The notes under the pieces were generated by a model. That model had not been told where the DNA came from, did no database searches, and was given only the letters and a program-made list of their open reading frames with translations. This document shows positions 24,561 to 33,506 of a stretch of 64,000 bases of DNA, piece after piece (position 1 is the first letter of the stretch; each line of letters opens with the position of its first letter). The position numbers were made by a program, and so were the translations under genes. The DNA is from Streptomyces tirandamycinicus (lineage in GTDB: Bacteria; Actinomycetota; Actinomycetes; Streptomycetales; Streptomycetaceae): positions 4,351,001-4,415,000 of the forward strand of contig NZ_CP029188.1 in assembly GCF_003097515.1 (NCBI RefSeq). Reading direction: 5' to 3'.

Positions 24561-25802
24561 ATGACGACCAGAATCCTCCCGGCCGTCGGCGACGCCGACG
24601 CCGCCCGGTCCGTGACCACCCTGCTCGGCCAGCTCCCGGATGCGGAGCCGGCGGGGCCGGTCGGTGACTCGACATCGCTGATCGACACCCTGGCACGGCT
24701 GGCCGCGGAGTCCGTGGACGAGCTCCCGGAGGTCGTCCTGGTCCACGAGCGGATCGGTCCGGTGCCGGCACTGGAACTGATCCGGGAGGTGGCGCTGCGC
24801 TTCCCCGCGGTCGGGGTCGTCCTGGTCACCTCCGACGCGAGCCCCGGCCTGTACTCGGCCGCGATGGACTCCGGGGCCCGCGGGCTGGTCGGCCTGCCCC
24901 TGTCCTACGAGGAACTGGCCCAGCGGGTGCAGGCCGCCGCCGGGTGGTCGGCCGGGGTACGGCGCCATCTGGGCCCCGGCGGCGACGTGTTCACCGGCCC
25001 CGGCGGCACGGTCGTCACGGTCAGCGGTGCCAAGGGCGGCGTCGGAACGACGCTCACCGCCGTCCAGCTCGCCCTCGCAGCCAGAGCCGGCGGGATGACC
25101 GTCGCCCTCGCCGACCTCGATCTTCAGTCGGGCGACGTGGCCTCCTACCTGGACGTCCAGTTCCGGCGGTCGATCGTCGACCTGGCGGGCATCCAGGACA
25201 TCTCGCCGCGCGTCCTGCAGGACGCGGTCTACGTCCACGAGACCGGGGTCGGTCTGCTGCTCGCCCCCGGCGAGGGCGAACGGGGCGAGGAGGTCACCGA
25301 CCGCTCGGTGCGCCAGATCGTCAGCGCCCTGCGCAACCGCTACGAGGTCGTGGTCGTCGACTGCGGCAGCTGCATGAACGGCGCCAACGCCGCGGCGATC
25401 GAGATGGCCGACACGACGCTGCTCGTCACCACACCGGACGTGGTCGCCGTACGGGCGGCCAAGCGCATGGTGAAGCTCTGGGACCGGCTCCAGATCCGCA
25501 AGGCGGAGGAGACCGTCACCGTCCTCAACCGGTACACCCGCAACACCGAGATACAGCCGCCGCTCATCGAGCGGATCACCGCCACCCGGGTCTCCCGGAT
25601 CGTGATTCCCGCCAACTTCAAGGAACTGCAGGCGCTCGTGGACGCCGGCCGGATGCAGGACCTGGAGGCCAAGTCCACGGTCAAGCAGGCTCTGTGGGGA
25701 CTGGCGGGAGAGCTGGGACTGGTGAAGTCGAGCGAAGCGCCCCGGAAACAGGGCAGATTGAAGAGCGACCGGGGTGCCCTGGGCATCCGGAGAAGGTCCT
25801 GA
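24561..25802 (+). CDS. tadZ: TadZ/CpaE-like pilus localisation ATPase
   Basis: 413 aa. Residues about 1-130 form a response-regulator-like atypical receiver (VVLVTSDASPGLYSAAMDSG and LPLSYEELAQRV) without a reliable phosphoacceptor Asp. Residues about 148-400 are a ParA/MinD-type P-loop ATPase: deviant Walker A SGAKGGVGTT at 155-164, then ALADLDLQSGDVASYLD and the switch-like VVVVDCGSCMNG. In the place of the usual DxxP..hD the Cys-rich VDCGSC motif is notable. TadZ recruits the Tad machinery to its cellular site. It lies between CpaB and the TadE-like proteins on one operon. The C-terminus is a basic tail (RKQGRLKSDRG). Confidence 0.88.
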   Translation: MTTRILPAVGDADAARSVTTLLGQLPDAEPAGPVGDSTSLIDTLARLAAESVDELPEVVLVHERIGPVPALELIREVALRFPAVGVVLVTSDASPGLYSAAMDSGARGLVGLPLSYEELAQRVQAAAGWSAGVRRHLGPGGDVFTGPGGTVVTVSGAKGGVGTTLTAVQLALAARAGGMTVALADLDLQSGDVASYLDVQFRRSIVDLAGIQDISPRVLQDAVYVHETGVGLLLAPGEGERGEEVTDRSVRQIVSALRNRYEVVVVDCGSCMNGANAAAIEMADTTLLVTTPDVVAVRAAKRMVKLWDRLQIRKAEETVTVLNRYTRNTEIQPPLIERITATRVSRIVIPANFKELQALVDAGRMQDLEAKSTVKQALWGLAGELGLVKSSEAPRKQGRLKSDRGALGIRRRS

Positions 25803-26062
25803 GGGGCCGGGGACCGAGGGGGCGAGTTGAAGCGATGCGCATTGCGGCGGGTACCGACCGGAGGGTTACCGACCGGCCCCGCGCCGGCCTGCGGACCACC
25901 GGCGGGCGGATGGGAGGCGGGAGGCGCGCGGGGCGTGGGCGGACGGCCCGGAGATGGCGCGTCCATGTGTCCGTGCGGAACGGAACCGTAGGGAGCGGGG
26001 GCGTCCGGAGCGTGTCCGTACGGAACCGCACCCGGAGCCGGACCTTACGGAACTGGATCGTA

Positions 26063-26106
<44 letters not shown>

Positions 26107-26107
26107 G

Positions 26108-26467
26108 GTGAGGAGCGACCGCGGGCAGACCGTGGTGGAGTTCACCGGAATGGTGCCGATCATCCTGGCGACGCTGATCCTGCTCTGGCAGGCGGCCCTC
26201 GTCGGGTACGCGTTCTCGCTCGCGGGGAACTCGGCGGACGAGGGCGCGCGGGCGGGCGCGGCGGCCGGGCAGGGCGGCGGGGCCCAGGCGTGCGAGGCGG
26301 CGGCGCGGAAGAACCTTCCGGACTCCTGGGAGGCCGATGTCGCCTGCTTCGTCGCCGGAGACCTGTACGACGCGGAGGTCGACGTGGTCGTCCCCGTCCT
26401 GTACCCGGGTTTCATCGACTTCTCGTTCACCGCACCCGGGCGGGCCTCCGCCGTATGGGAGGGCTGA
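26108..26467 (+). CDS. TadE-like pseudopilin (first of two)
   Basis: 119 aa. VRSDRGQTVVEFTGMVPIIL shows the class III prepilin-type junction (RG-Q, Glu at +5) followed by a hydrophobic segment of about 22 residues, then an extracellular domain with two Cys (AQACEAAARK and DVACFVAG) that could form a disulphide. The start is uncertain. The open frame continues upstream to ATG 25835 but that part is Arg-rich (RSRSRSRSRS) with poor codon bias and includes a TTA codon at 26045-26047. GTG 26108 gives the usual short cytoplasmic leader of TadE proteins. Between TadZ and the second TadE-like gene; TadE proteins are minor pilus components processed by the A24 peptidase. Confidence 0.75.
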   Translation: MRSDRGQTVVEFTGMVPIILATLILLWQAALVGYAFSLAGNSADEGARAGAAAGQGGGAQACEAAARKNLPDSWEADVACFVAGDLYDAEVDVVVPVLYPGFIDFSFTAPGRASAVWEG

Positions 26468-26470
26468 ACC

Positions 26471-26887
26471 ATGCGGAAGCGCGAATTCCGGTGGCGTGCC
26501 GACCGGCACCAGCGTGTCGGTCCTCCTCCTCGCCGGCGCCCCGACCGGGGCCAGACCGCGATCGAGTACCTCGGCTGGATCCCGATTCTGCTGCTCGTCG
26601 CACTCGCCGCGATCCAGCTCGGCATCGCCGTGTACGCGGTCCAGCAGGCCGGGACGGCGGCGCGGGCGGCGGCCCGTACGTACTCGATGCAGAACGGCGA
26701 CGCGGTGGGGGCCGGAAAGGCGGCGATCAGCGACTGGCTGGCCGACGGCACCGAGATCTCGCCGAGCGGCGCGGGTGTCGAGGAGGTCACCATGACCGCT
26801 CGTGTCGCCATCCCGTCCGTCGTCCCGGGCATTGCGGACTTCGGCCGGGCCACCCGCTCCGCGACCATGCCCGTCACCGACCGCTGA
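26471..26887 (+). CDS. TadE-like pseudopilin (second)
   Basis: 138 aa, ATG 26471 four bases after the previous stop with GGGAGGG eight bases upstream. The basic leader MRKREFRWRADRHQRVGPPP is followed by DRGQTAIEYLGWIPILLLVA, again the class III signal with Glu at +5 of the predicted mature form and Tyr next to it. A single transmembrane helix (to about residue 60) precedes an extracellular alpha/beta domain ending in VVPGIADFGRATRSATMPV. It is co-transcribed with its neighbours and should be a minor pilin or assembly factor. Bases 26,888-27,025 downstream are a C-rich run with repeated ctgacc/ctggcc words and no gene. Confidence 0.82.
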   Translation: MRKREFRWRADRHQRVGPPPRRRPDRGQTAIEYLGWIPILLLVALAAIQLGIAVYAVQQAGTAARAAARTYSMQNGDAVGAGKAAISDWLADGTEISPSGAGVEEVTMTARVAIPSVVPGIADFGRATRSATMPVTDR

Positions 26888-27039
26888 CCCCCCGACCCGC
26901 TGACCTGCTGGCCTGCTGGCCTTCCGACCCTCTGACCGCTGATCCCCCGCCCCCGACCGCTGCCCCTCTGACCTCCGACCCCCGGCCGCCGCCGTTCGGA
27001 CCCGCCGGGCCCGGACAACCTCTCGAAGGAGTCGAGCAC

Positions 27040-28380
27040 ATGAGCCTCCGGGCGCGCATGAACAATCCCGACCCGAGCCCCGGCCACGGTTCGGACGGCC
27101 GGCTCGTCGGGACATACCGCGCCAAGCTCCTGGAGGAGATCGACCTCGCGGAGATGTCCACGCTGCAGGCCGCCGAGCGGCGGGCGCGGCTGGAGCGGGT
27201 GCTGGGGCACATCATCAGCCGCGAGGGGCCGGTGCTCTCCTCGGCCGAGCGTTCCCAGCTCATCCGCCGGGTCGTGGACGAGGCCCTGGGCCTCGGCATC
27301 CTGGAGCCGCTGCTCGAGGACGCCTCCATCAGCGAGATCATGGTGAACGGGCCCGAGCAGGTCTTCGTCGAGCGCCGCGGCCGACTGGAGCTGCTGCCCA
27401 TGCGGTTCAGCTCGAACGAACAGCTGATGCAGACCATCGAGCGGATCGTCTCGACCGTCAACCGCCGTGTCGACGAGGCCAACCCGATGGTGGACGCGCG
27501 ACTGCCCAGTGGCGAGCGCGTCAACGTGATCATCCCGCCGCTCTCGCTCAGCGGCCCGATCCTGACCATCCGGCGCTTCCCGCGCGCGTTCACGCTCCGC
27601 GAGATGATCGAGCTCGGCTCCCTCGACGACCAGATGACCATGCTGCTCTGCGGCCTCGTCCGGGCGAAGTTCAACGTGATCGTCTCCGGGGCCACCGGAA
27701 CGGGCAAGACCACCCTGCTCAACGCCTTGTCGGGGCTCATCCCCGACGGGGAGCGGATCGTCACCATCGAGGACTCCGCCGAGCTCCAGCTCCAGCAGAA
27801 CCATGTGATCACCCTGGAGAGCCGGCCCGCGAACGTCGAGGGCAAGGGCCGGATCACCATTCGCGACCTGGTCCGCAACTCGCTGCGCATGCGTCCCGAC
27901 CGCATCATCGTCGGTGAGGTCCGAGGCGGCGAAACCCTCGACATGCTCCAGGCGATGTCGACCGGTCACGACGGCTCCCTCGCCACCGTCCACGCCAACA
28001 GCGCCGAGGACGCGCTGATGCGCCTGCAGACCCTGGCCTCCATGTCCGAGGTCGAGATCCCGTTCGTGGCGATCAAGGATCAGATCAACAGCGCCGTCGA
28101 CGTGATCGTCCAGCTCACCCGGCACGCCGACGGCTCCCGCAGGATCACCGAGATCGTCATTCTGGACTCGCACGGCCGGGAGGAGTACCGCATCGTCACG
28201 GTGTGCCGGTTCAACGCCCGGCCGATGTCCGCCGACGGGCTGGTCCACGGCGCCTTCGAGTACCTGCCGCTGCCGCGGCGGGTCGCCGAACGGCTGTACC
28301 TGAAGAACGAGCCGATCCCGCCCGCCTTCGGCGTCGCCGACTCGGAGGACCAGCTCACGCTCCGCAGGGCGGTGGCATGA
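27040..28380 (+). CDS. tadA: TadA/CpaF pilus assembly ATPase
   Basis: 446 aa of the secretion ATPase GspE superfamily, the motor that drives pilin polymerisation at the inner membrane. An N-terminal helical region leads to the PAS-like domain with ILEPLLEDASISEIMVNGPE. The ATPase core has Walker A GATGTGKTT at 217-225, the Asp box in IVTIEDSAELQLQQNHVI, Walker B RPDRIIVGEVRGGETLDML and the His box TGHDGSLATVHAN. ATG 27040 is preceded by GAAGGAG at 9 bases. All catalytic motifs are intact. The next open frame starts within the stop codon (ATGA). Confidence 0.95.
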   Translation: MSLRARMNNPDPSPGHGSDGRLVGTYRAKLLEEIDLAEMSTLQAAERRARLERVLGHIISREGPVLSSAERSQLIRRVVDEALGLGILEPLLEDASISEIMVNGPEQVFVERRGRLELLPMRFSSNEQLMQTIERIVSTVNRRVDEANPMVDARLPSGERVNVIIPPLSLSGPILTIRRFPRAFTLREMIELGSLDDQMTMLLCGLVRAKFNVIVSGATGTGKTTLLNALSGLIPDGERIVTIEDSAELQLQQNHVITLESRPANVEGKGRITIRDLVRNSLRMRPDRIIVGEVRGGETLDMLQAMSTGHDGSLATVHANSAEDALMRLQTLASMSEVEIPFVAIKDQINSAVDVIVQLTRHADGSRRITEIVILDSHGREEYRIVTVCRFNARPMSADGLVHGAFEYLPLPRRVAERLYLKNEPIPPAFGVADSEDQLTLRRAVA

Positions 28381-28649
28381 GCCCGACGCGTCGTACCGTC
28401 CCCGTGGTCGTGCCGCTGCCTTCGGCCGCTCCCGTGGTCGCGCCGCCGCCACCGGCCGCTCCCCGGGTTCGGTCGCATCCCGCCGCTCCCGTGACTGCGT
28501 CTCGTTCCGCCGCTCCCGTGGTTGCGTCGCCTTCCGCTGCTCCTGAAGTCCGCCCGGCGCACGCCCCGAAGGCCGGCCGCCGCGAGGACACACGCACCGT
28601 CCCCGACCGCGACGGAAGGTTCAGCCCGTGGCCGATCTCCCCCTCCTGA
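28377..28649 (+). CDS. Possible small Pro/Ala-rich coupled ORF between tadA and tadB
   Basis: 90 codons start at an ATGA overlap with the tadA stop and end 22 bases inside tadB. The product would be MSPTRRTVPVVVPLPSAAPV and more Pro/Ala/Val sequence. It contains four imperfect DNA repeats around gccgctcccgtggt. Translational coupling argues for translation, while the low-complexity composition argues for a spacer. The alternative is simply non-coding intergenic repeat DNA of about 245 bases. Confidence 0.25.
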   Translation: MSPTRRTVPVVVPLPSAAPVVAPPPPAAPRVRSHPAAPVTASRSAAPVVASPSAAPEVRPAHAPKAGRREDTRTVPDRDGRFSPWPISPS

Positions 28650-29569
28650 CCATCGGCGTCACCCTGCTCGCGTGCCTGCTCGGCGTCGTCGGGGTGCACG
28701 TCTACGCCTCGGGCAAGGCCCAGCGGCAGGCGCTTCTCGACCGGATGTCCCAGACCGGCCAGGCCGAACCTCCGGTCGGCCGGCGACGCCGATTCCGAGG
28801 AGTGGACCGGCGGCTGCGCGGCACAGCTCTCGGCAAGCGGATCGAACGCAAGATCGCCACGACCGGACTGGACCTCACCCCGGGCGAGTACGTCGTGTAC
28901 GTGATCGTCGCCCTGCTCGCCGTCTACTTCAGCGTCGGAGCCGTCTTCGCGCCGTTCTTCGGCATCGTGGCCGCGGTCATCGGCCTCTGGGGCGCCGACG
29001 CCTTCCTCAACTGGCAACGGGCCAAGCGGACCGAGGCGTTCATCAACCAGCTCCCCGAGTTCACCCGCGTCCTCGCCAACGCCACCCAGGCCGGACTCGC
29101 CATGCGCACCGCGCTCGCCATGGCCGCCGAGGAACTGGACGACCCGGCAGGGGAGGAGCTCATGCGCGTCGCCGACCAGCTCACCGTGGGCCACAGCCTG
29201 GACGACGCGCTGGGCGAGCTGGCCGAGCGCCTGCCCTCCCGCGAACTGGTGGTCCTCGTGACGACGCTGGTCCTGTCCAACCGGGCGGGCGGCCAGGTCG
29301 TCAGCTCGCTGCGCAACCTGACCGAGACGCTGGAGGAGCGCAAGGAGACCCGGCGGGAGGTCACGACGCTGCTCTCCCAGGTGAAGGTGACCGCGCTCGC
29401 CGTTCCGCTGCTCGGCCTCAGCTTCCTACTGATGATCAACGCCATGCGCCCGGGCGCCCTGGACAAGATGACCGCCTCGGTCGTCGGCCAGTTCGCCGTC
29501 GTCGTCGCCTTCGGCATGTACGCCGTCGGCTTCTTCCTCATCCGCCGGATGTCCCGGATCCGGGTCTGA
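28628..29569 (+). CDS. tadB: TadB, pilus assembly inner-membrane platform protein (T2SSF domain)
   Basis: 313 aa. An N-terminal membrane helix (LLTIGVTLLACLLGVVGVHV), two further helices near 95-130 (VVYVIVALLAVYFSV and FFGIVAAVIGLWGADAFL), a cytoplasmic T2SSF domain at about 140-265 (FINQLPEFTRVLANATQAGL; GHSLDDALGELAERLPSREL; ETRREVTTLLSQVKVTA), then two C-terminal helices. With TadC it forms the platform driven by TadA. The start is GTG 28628 with GGAAGG nine bases upstream. Downstream is a 100-base gap full of gggaacagg repeats before tadC. Confidence 0.92.
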   Translation: MADLPLLTIGVTLLACLLGVVGVHVYASGKAQRQALLDRMSQTGQAEPPVGRRRRFRGVDRRLRGTALGKRIERKIATTGLDLTPGEYVVYVIVALLAVYFSVGAVFAPFFGIVAAVIGLWGADAFLNWQRAKRTEAFINQLPEFTRVLANATQAGLAMRTALAMAAEELDDPAGEELMRVADQLTVGHSLDDALGELAERLPSRELVVLVTTLVLSNRAGGQVVSSLRNLTETLEERKETRREVTTLLSQVKVTALAVPLLGLSFLLMINAMRPGALDKMTASVVGQFAVVVAFGMYAVGFFLIRRMSRIRV

Positions 29570-29575
29570 GGAACA

Positions 29576-29668
29576 GACCAGGGGAGCCGGGGACAGGGGA
29601 GCCGGGGACAGCGGCAGGGGAACAGCGGCAGGAGAACAGGAACCGGGGAACAGGGGAACAGGGGACAT
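29576..29668. repeat. GGGAACAGG / GGGGACAGG direct repeats between tadB and tadC
   Basis: About ten degenerate 9-15 bp copies, e.g. ggggagccggggacag twice, then gcaggggaacag, aaccggggaacag and ggggaacag. The purine-rich strand also supplies several ribosome-site-like sequences for tadC. Confidence 0.6.
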
Positions 29669-29671
29669 CTC

Positions 29672-30562
29672 ATGGCACTTCTGCTGGCAGCCGTCGTCGG
29701 CCTCGCGGTGTACGGGGCCTTCCACGGCGTCCGGATGTACCGGGCCGACGCCAAACTGCCCGGCGACCTCGCGGTGGCACTCGAGGTCGGCGCGACCCGC
29801 ACCACCGCCGTCGGCTCCGGCATCGACCGCATCGGCATGCGCTTCGCACCGACCGTGCTCTCCATGATGGGGCCGAAGCGCGTCGACGCCCTGCGCCACA
29901 GGCTCGACATGGCGGGCAACCCCGGTGGCATGACCGTCGACCGCTACGCGGCCCGCCGCGCCGTCTACGGGATGCTCGGCGTGGCCGCCGCCTTCTCCCT
30001 CGTCCTGCGCGGGCAGGCGGTCATCGGCCTGATGGCACTGGTGTACGGGCTCGTCTGGACCGATGTCGTCCTGCGCGCAGCCATCCGCCGCCGGCGCAAC
30101 GACATCGAGCGCACCCTGCCCGACTTCCTCGACGTGCTCGCCGTCGTCGTCTCCGCGGGACTCGGCTTCCGGCAGGCGCTGGAGCGGGTCGCGGAGAAGT
30201 ACCAGGGCCCCTGGGCCGACGAACTCCGCATCACCCTGCGCCAGATGGACATGGGCGTCAGCCGCCGCGAGGCGTTCGAGCAGCTCCGCAAGCGGAACTC
30301 ATCCGAGCAGGTCTCGATGTTCGTCACCGCGCTCCAGCAGGGGGAGGAACTCGGCGCCCCGATCGTCGACACCCTCATCCAGATAGCGACGGACATGCGG
30401 CGGACGGACGCGCAGAACGCCAGGCGCTCCGCGTCCAAGGCCGTCCCCAAGACGACGCTGGTGGTCACCATGGTCATGCTCCCCGCGACCATGATCCTGA
30501 TCGTCATGAGCTTCTACTACGGCTCCGGCGTCGACTTCGCCGACATCCTGAGCGGCGGCTGA
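29672..30562 (+). CDS. tadC: TadC, pilus assembly inner-membrane platform protein (T2SSF domain)
   Basis: 296 aa, paralogous to TadB. It has an N-terminal helix (MALLLAAVVGLAVYGAFHGV), central hydrophobic segments (AVYGMLGVAAAFSLV, AVIGLMALVYGLVW), the T2SSF domain with DFLDVLAVVVSAGLGFRQAL, MDMGVSRREAFEQLRKRNSS and FVTALQQGEELGAPIVDTLI, and a C-terminal helix VVTMVMLPATMILIVMSFYY. It is the partner of TadB in the pilus platform. ATG 29672 lies 8 bases after AGGGGAC. The 165-base gap that follows (30,563-30,727) is repeat-like cggcacgaccacgac sequence ahead of the kinase gene. Confidence 0.92.
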   Translation: MALLLAAVVGLAVYGAFHGVRMYRADAKLPGDLAVALEVGATRTTAVGSGIDRIGMRFAPTVLSMMGPKRVDALRHRLDMAGNPGGMTVDRYAARRAVYGMLGVAAAFSLVLRGQAVIGLMALVYGLVWTDVVLRAAIRRRRNDIERTLPDFLDVLAVVVSAGLGFRQALERVAEKYQGPWADELRITLRQMDMGVSRREAFEQLRKRNSSEQVSMFVTALQQGEELGAPIVDTLIQIATDMRRTDAQNARRSASKAVPKTTLVVTMVMLPATMILIVMSFYYGSGVDFADILSGG

Positions 30563-30727
30563 CCGACCAGGCGTGACGAGAGGAGAGCGGAACGGCCCAC
30601 CGGCGGCACGATCCCGACGCACCCGGGACCGCATCGGCGGCACGACCACGACCACGACGCACCGGGATCGAACCGGCCGAGCCCGGTACCACGACAGCGC
30701 GAGCGACCGGAACAGGAGGTGACCCAG

Positions 30728-32254
30728 ATGGGCCTGAGGCCCCCCGCCAAGGGAAGGAGCGGCGGCAGCGGCGGCAGCGGACGCAGCGTCGAACCCGGCG
30801 ACACAGCCGGTGACAAGGCCGGCGACAAACCCGGTGACAAACCCGGTGATGACAAAACCGGTGAAGAAGCCGGCTTCGCCGCCGACGACCAAGCCGATGA
30901 CGGACGCCGCGGCGCAGCCGGCGCCGAGATCCGAGGCGGCATCGGCGGCGGCAATCCCCTGCAGGCCGCCGTCGCCGGTTCTCAGCACGTGCCGCCGCTG
31001 CCCCTCCAGGTCAACGCCCTCCAGGCGCTCTGCCGTCAGGTCTTCGGCTTCCGGCTGGCGACGATCGCGCTGGCCACGCCCTTCGCGCTGAACAACACCC
31101 GGCCGGGGCTGGGCATCTGGCTCGTCGGCTCCGCCGTGGTCGTCACCTTCATGGTGTCCTACATCCCGCTGCGGGACTGGGAGCGCTTCGGGCCGTTCCT
31201 GCTCCGGCATCCGGCCCTCCTCGCGGTGGACTCGCTCTTTGGCGCGCTGCTCCTGGCCACCGCCTCCCCCGAGTCGATCCTCGCGTACGTCACCCTCTGC
31301 ACCCCGCTGCTCGCCGGACTCGTCTACGGCTGGCGTGGGGCCGCGGTCTTCGCCGTACTCCAGTCGCTCATCATCGGCGGCGCGTTCGCCGTCAACCCGG
31401 ACGTGAAGGCCGGACTCGGCGATCTGCTGCTGCCCGGACTGTGCGTCATCGCGGGCGCGGTCGGCAGCACCCTGCGCAACCTCATGCTCGGCTTCGGCAC
31501 CGCCGCCCAGGCCCTCACCGAGGCCCGCGCCCGGCTCGCCGTCAACCAGGCGGTGGAGGAGGAGCGCGCCCGCCTCGCCCGGGAGATGCACGACTCGGTG
31601 TCCAAGACGCTCCACGGGCTGGCACTGGCTGCGGACGGCCTGGCCGGCTCCGCGGACCGGATGGATCCGCTGACCGTGAAGCACCAGGCCGAGCTCGTCG
31701 CCCGCTCGGCGCGCCGGGCCGCCGCCGAGTCCCGGGAACTGCTGTCCGATCTGCGCCGCCAATCCGGCCTCGACGGCGGCGTCGACGTGCTCTCCGAACT
31801 GGCCGCACGCACCGCCGGCTTCGCCCGCCGTCTCGGAGTACCGGCCCGATTCCGCCGACTGGGCCAGGACCCGGTGCCGCCGGTACCCCAGGCCGTCGCG
31901 CGCCAACTGCTCACCATCGCGTCCGAGGCCATGGAGAACGCCCACCGCCACGGGCACCCCACGTACCTCGACGTCGCGGCGGGCGTCGTCGGCGACGTGC
32001 TGAGCATCAGCGTCTACGACGACGGCAAGGGCCTGCCCCCCGGCACCACGCTCGACGGCCTCCGACGCGCGGGCCACTTCGGCCTCGTCGGCATGGTGGA
32101 GCGCGCCGCTTCCATCGGGTCCCGTATCCGCGTCGGGCGGGGGCGCCACTCACGAGGGACGGAGGTACGGCTCGAGCTGCCGTTGACGGCCATCGCCCCG
32201 GCGCCACCGGACGCGCTGCCGGGAAAGCCGCGGGCGACCCCGCTCCTCGACTGA
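30728..32254 (+). CDS. Membrane sensor histidine kinase (HisKA_3 type) in the Tad locus
   Basis: 508 aa. Residues 1-85 are a hydrophilic low-complexity segment with GDKAGDKPGDKPGDD repeats. Five to six transmembrane helices follow (about 110-265, e.g. TIALATPFAL, LGIWLVGSAVVVTFMVSYI, ALLAVDSLFGALLLAT). The dimerisation/phosphotransfer motif RLAREMHDSVSKTLHG has His288, and the HATPase domain has IASEAMENAHRHGHP, VYDDGKGLPPG and GHFGLVGMVERA. This is NarL-type kinase architecture, matching the response regulator directly downstream. ATG 30728 has AGGAGGTGA 7 bases before it; a GTG at 30719 is too close to that site. It should sense an envelope or extracellular cue controlling pilus genes. Confidence 0.9.
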   Translation: MGLRPPAKGRSGGSGGSGRSVEPGDTAGDKAGDKPGDKPGDDKTGEEAGFAADDQADDGRRGAAGAEIRGGIGGGNPLQAAVAGSQHVPPLPLQVNALQALCRQVFGFRLATIALATPFALNNTRPGLGIWLVGSAVVVTFMVSYIPLRDWERFGPFLLRHPALLAVDSLFGALLLATASPESILAYVTLCTPLLAGLVYGWRGAAVFAVLQSLIIGGAFAVNPDVKAGLGDLLLPGLCVIAGAVGSTLRNLMLGFGTAAQALTEARARLAVNQAVEEERARLAREMHDSVSKTLHGLALAADGLAGSADRMDPLTVKHQAELVARSARRAAAESRELLSDLRRQSGLDGGVDVLSELAARTAGFARRLGVPARFRRLGQDPVPPVPQAVARQLLTIASEAMENAHRHGHPTYLDVAAGVVGDVLSISVYDDGKGLPPGTTLDGLRRAGHFGLVGMVERAASIGSRIRVGRGRHSRGTEVRLELPLTAIAPAPPDALPGKPRATPLLD

Positions 32255-32393
32255 TCGCGCACGCCACCCCGGACGGGCACCGACCGTCCCCCCTCGGCGT
32301 CACACCGTCCGTATGCCCCCGCCCCGAGAACACCCCGAACCCGTCCGAGCCCCACCCCCGTCCCCCCGTCCACTCCGAGAGGAGGCCGCAACC

Positions 32394-33506
32394 ATGCCGG
32401 ACGACATCTCCCGAACAGCCGGAGAGCAGTGGGCACAGCAGCCCCACCTGTCACGGCGCTCGTCGTCGCATGCCGCAGTGCTCACTACCGACCATTCCTC
32501 CGGACCGTCCGCCTTCCCCGCTCCCCACGGGCCGGCGGACGCGGCATCCGGTGGCCACCCGGCCCTGCCCGCCCTCGTCACGCCCGCCCCCACGCTCCTC
32601 CGGGTCGTCGTCGCCGACGACAACCCGGTGGTACGAGCGGGCCTTACCGTGCTGCTCCAAGGCCGCGAGGACATCCATGTCGTCGCCCAGGCCGCCGACG
32701 GACGCCAGGCGTACGACGCGGCCGTCCGGCACCGGCCGGACGTCATCCTGCTCGACGTGCGGATGCCGGGCGTCGACGGCATCTCGGTCCTTCCTCACCT
32801 GGTGGGCCTCGCGCCGGTGCTGATGACGACGTACAGCCGCGAGAGCGAGATCGTCCACGAGGCCCTGCTCCGCGGCGCGGGCGGCTACCTGGTGCACGGC
32901 GAGTTCACCGCGGACCAGCTCGTCGCCGCCGTACGCGACATCAAGGAGGGCCGGGCCGCCTTCACCTCCTCCGCCTCCAGCGCTCTGCTCGCGGCGGTGC
33001 GCGGCACCACCCGCCCACCGGAACGATCACCGACACCCTTGCCGGACGGTCTGGGCGTGGCGTTCGCAAAGGAGCCTGGGCAGTACCACCCCGTGCTGTC
33101 TGCAGCCGCACACGACATGAGCCGATCGCACGCCTGCGTATCATCAACAAAGCAGCAGGTTAGGTTAGGTGACAGCCCATCAACTGGGCAACAATTCAAC
33201 CTTCCCTCTTCGCTTTCGCAAGCGAATGTGGCACATTCTTCCCCAGGGGCGGTCCCCTCGGGGGCCACCCCGAAGGCAGCTGCCGGGGGGCAGCCGGCCG
33301 AGCTGAGTCAGCGGGAGGGGGAAGTGATGGACCTGATCGCTTCGGGCATGACGAATCAGCAGATCGCCGCCACCTGTTTCATCAGCCAGAAGACCGTCAA
33401 GAACCACATCAACCGCATCTTCGCCAAGCTCCGTGCCGGAAGCCGCGGCGAGGCCATCGCCATCTGGCATCGCCTGGCCCGAAGGGGGGCGGTGGGTCAT
33501 GGCTGA
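32394..33506 (+). CDS. NarL/LuxR-family response regulator with long linker and TTA codon
   Basis: 370 aa, far longer than the usual 210-230. It has a 60-residue disordered N-terminus, a receiver at about 65-185 (VVVADDNPVVRAGLTVLLQG; phosphoacceptor Asp121 in VILLDVRMPGVDG; then LMTTYSRES), an unusual 110-residue linker, and a LuxR-type HTH at about 305-365 (LSQREGEVMDLIASGMTNQQ, KTVKNHINRIFAKL). The linker DNA is much less GC-rich (48% by hand count over 33,181-33,240) and holds the TTA leucine codon 258 at 33,165-33,167, so translation probably needs the bldA tRNA. ATG 32394 follows GGAGG at 9 bases. With the preceding kinase it should control the pilus locus, perhaps the pilin gene just downstream. 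Confidence 0.9.
   Translation: MPDDISRTAGEQWAQQPHLSRRSSSHAAVLTTDHSSGPSAFPAPHGPADAASGGHPALPALVTPAPTLLRVVVADDNPVVRAGLTVLLQGREDIHVVAQAADGRQAYDAAVRHRPDVILLDVRMPGVDGISVLPHLVGLAPVLMTTYSRESEIVHEALLRGAGGYLVHGEFTADQLVAAVRDIKEGRAAFTSSASSALLAAVRGTTRPPERSPTPLPDGLGVAFAKEPGQYHPVLSAAAHDMSRSHACVSSTKQQVRLGDSPSTGQQFNLPSSLSQANVAHSSPGAVPSGATPKAAAGGQPAELSQREGEVMDLIASGMTNQQIAATCFISQKTVKNHINRIFAKLRAGSRGEAIAIWHRLARRGAVGHG

Noticed and set aside
33158..33176. Iron-box (IdeR/DmdR1-like TTAGGTTAGG) inside the response-regulator gene
   Set aside because: Only the left half matches; the complementary half is missing and the position is inside a coding region.
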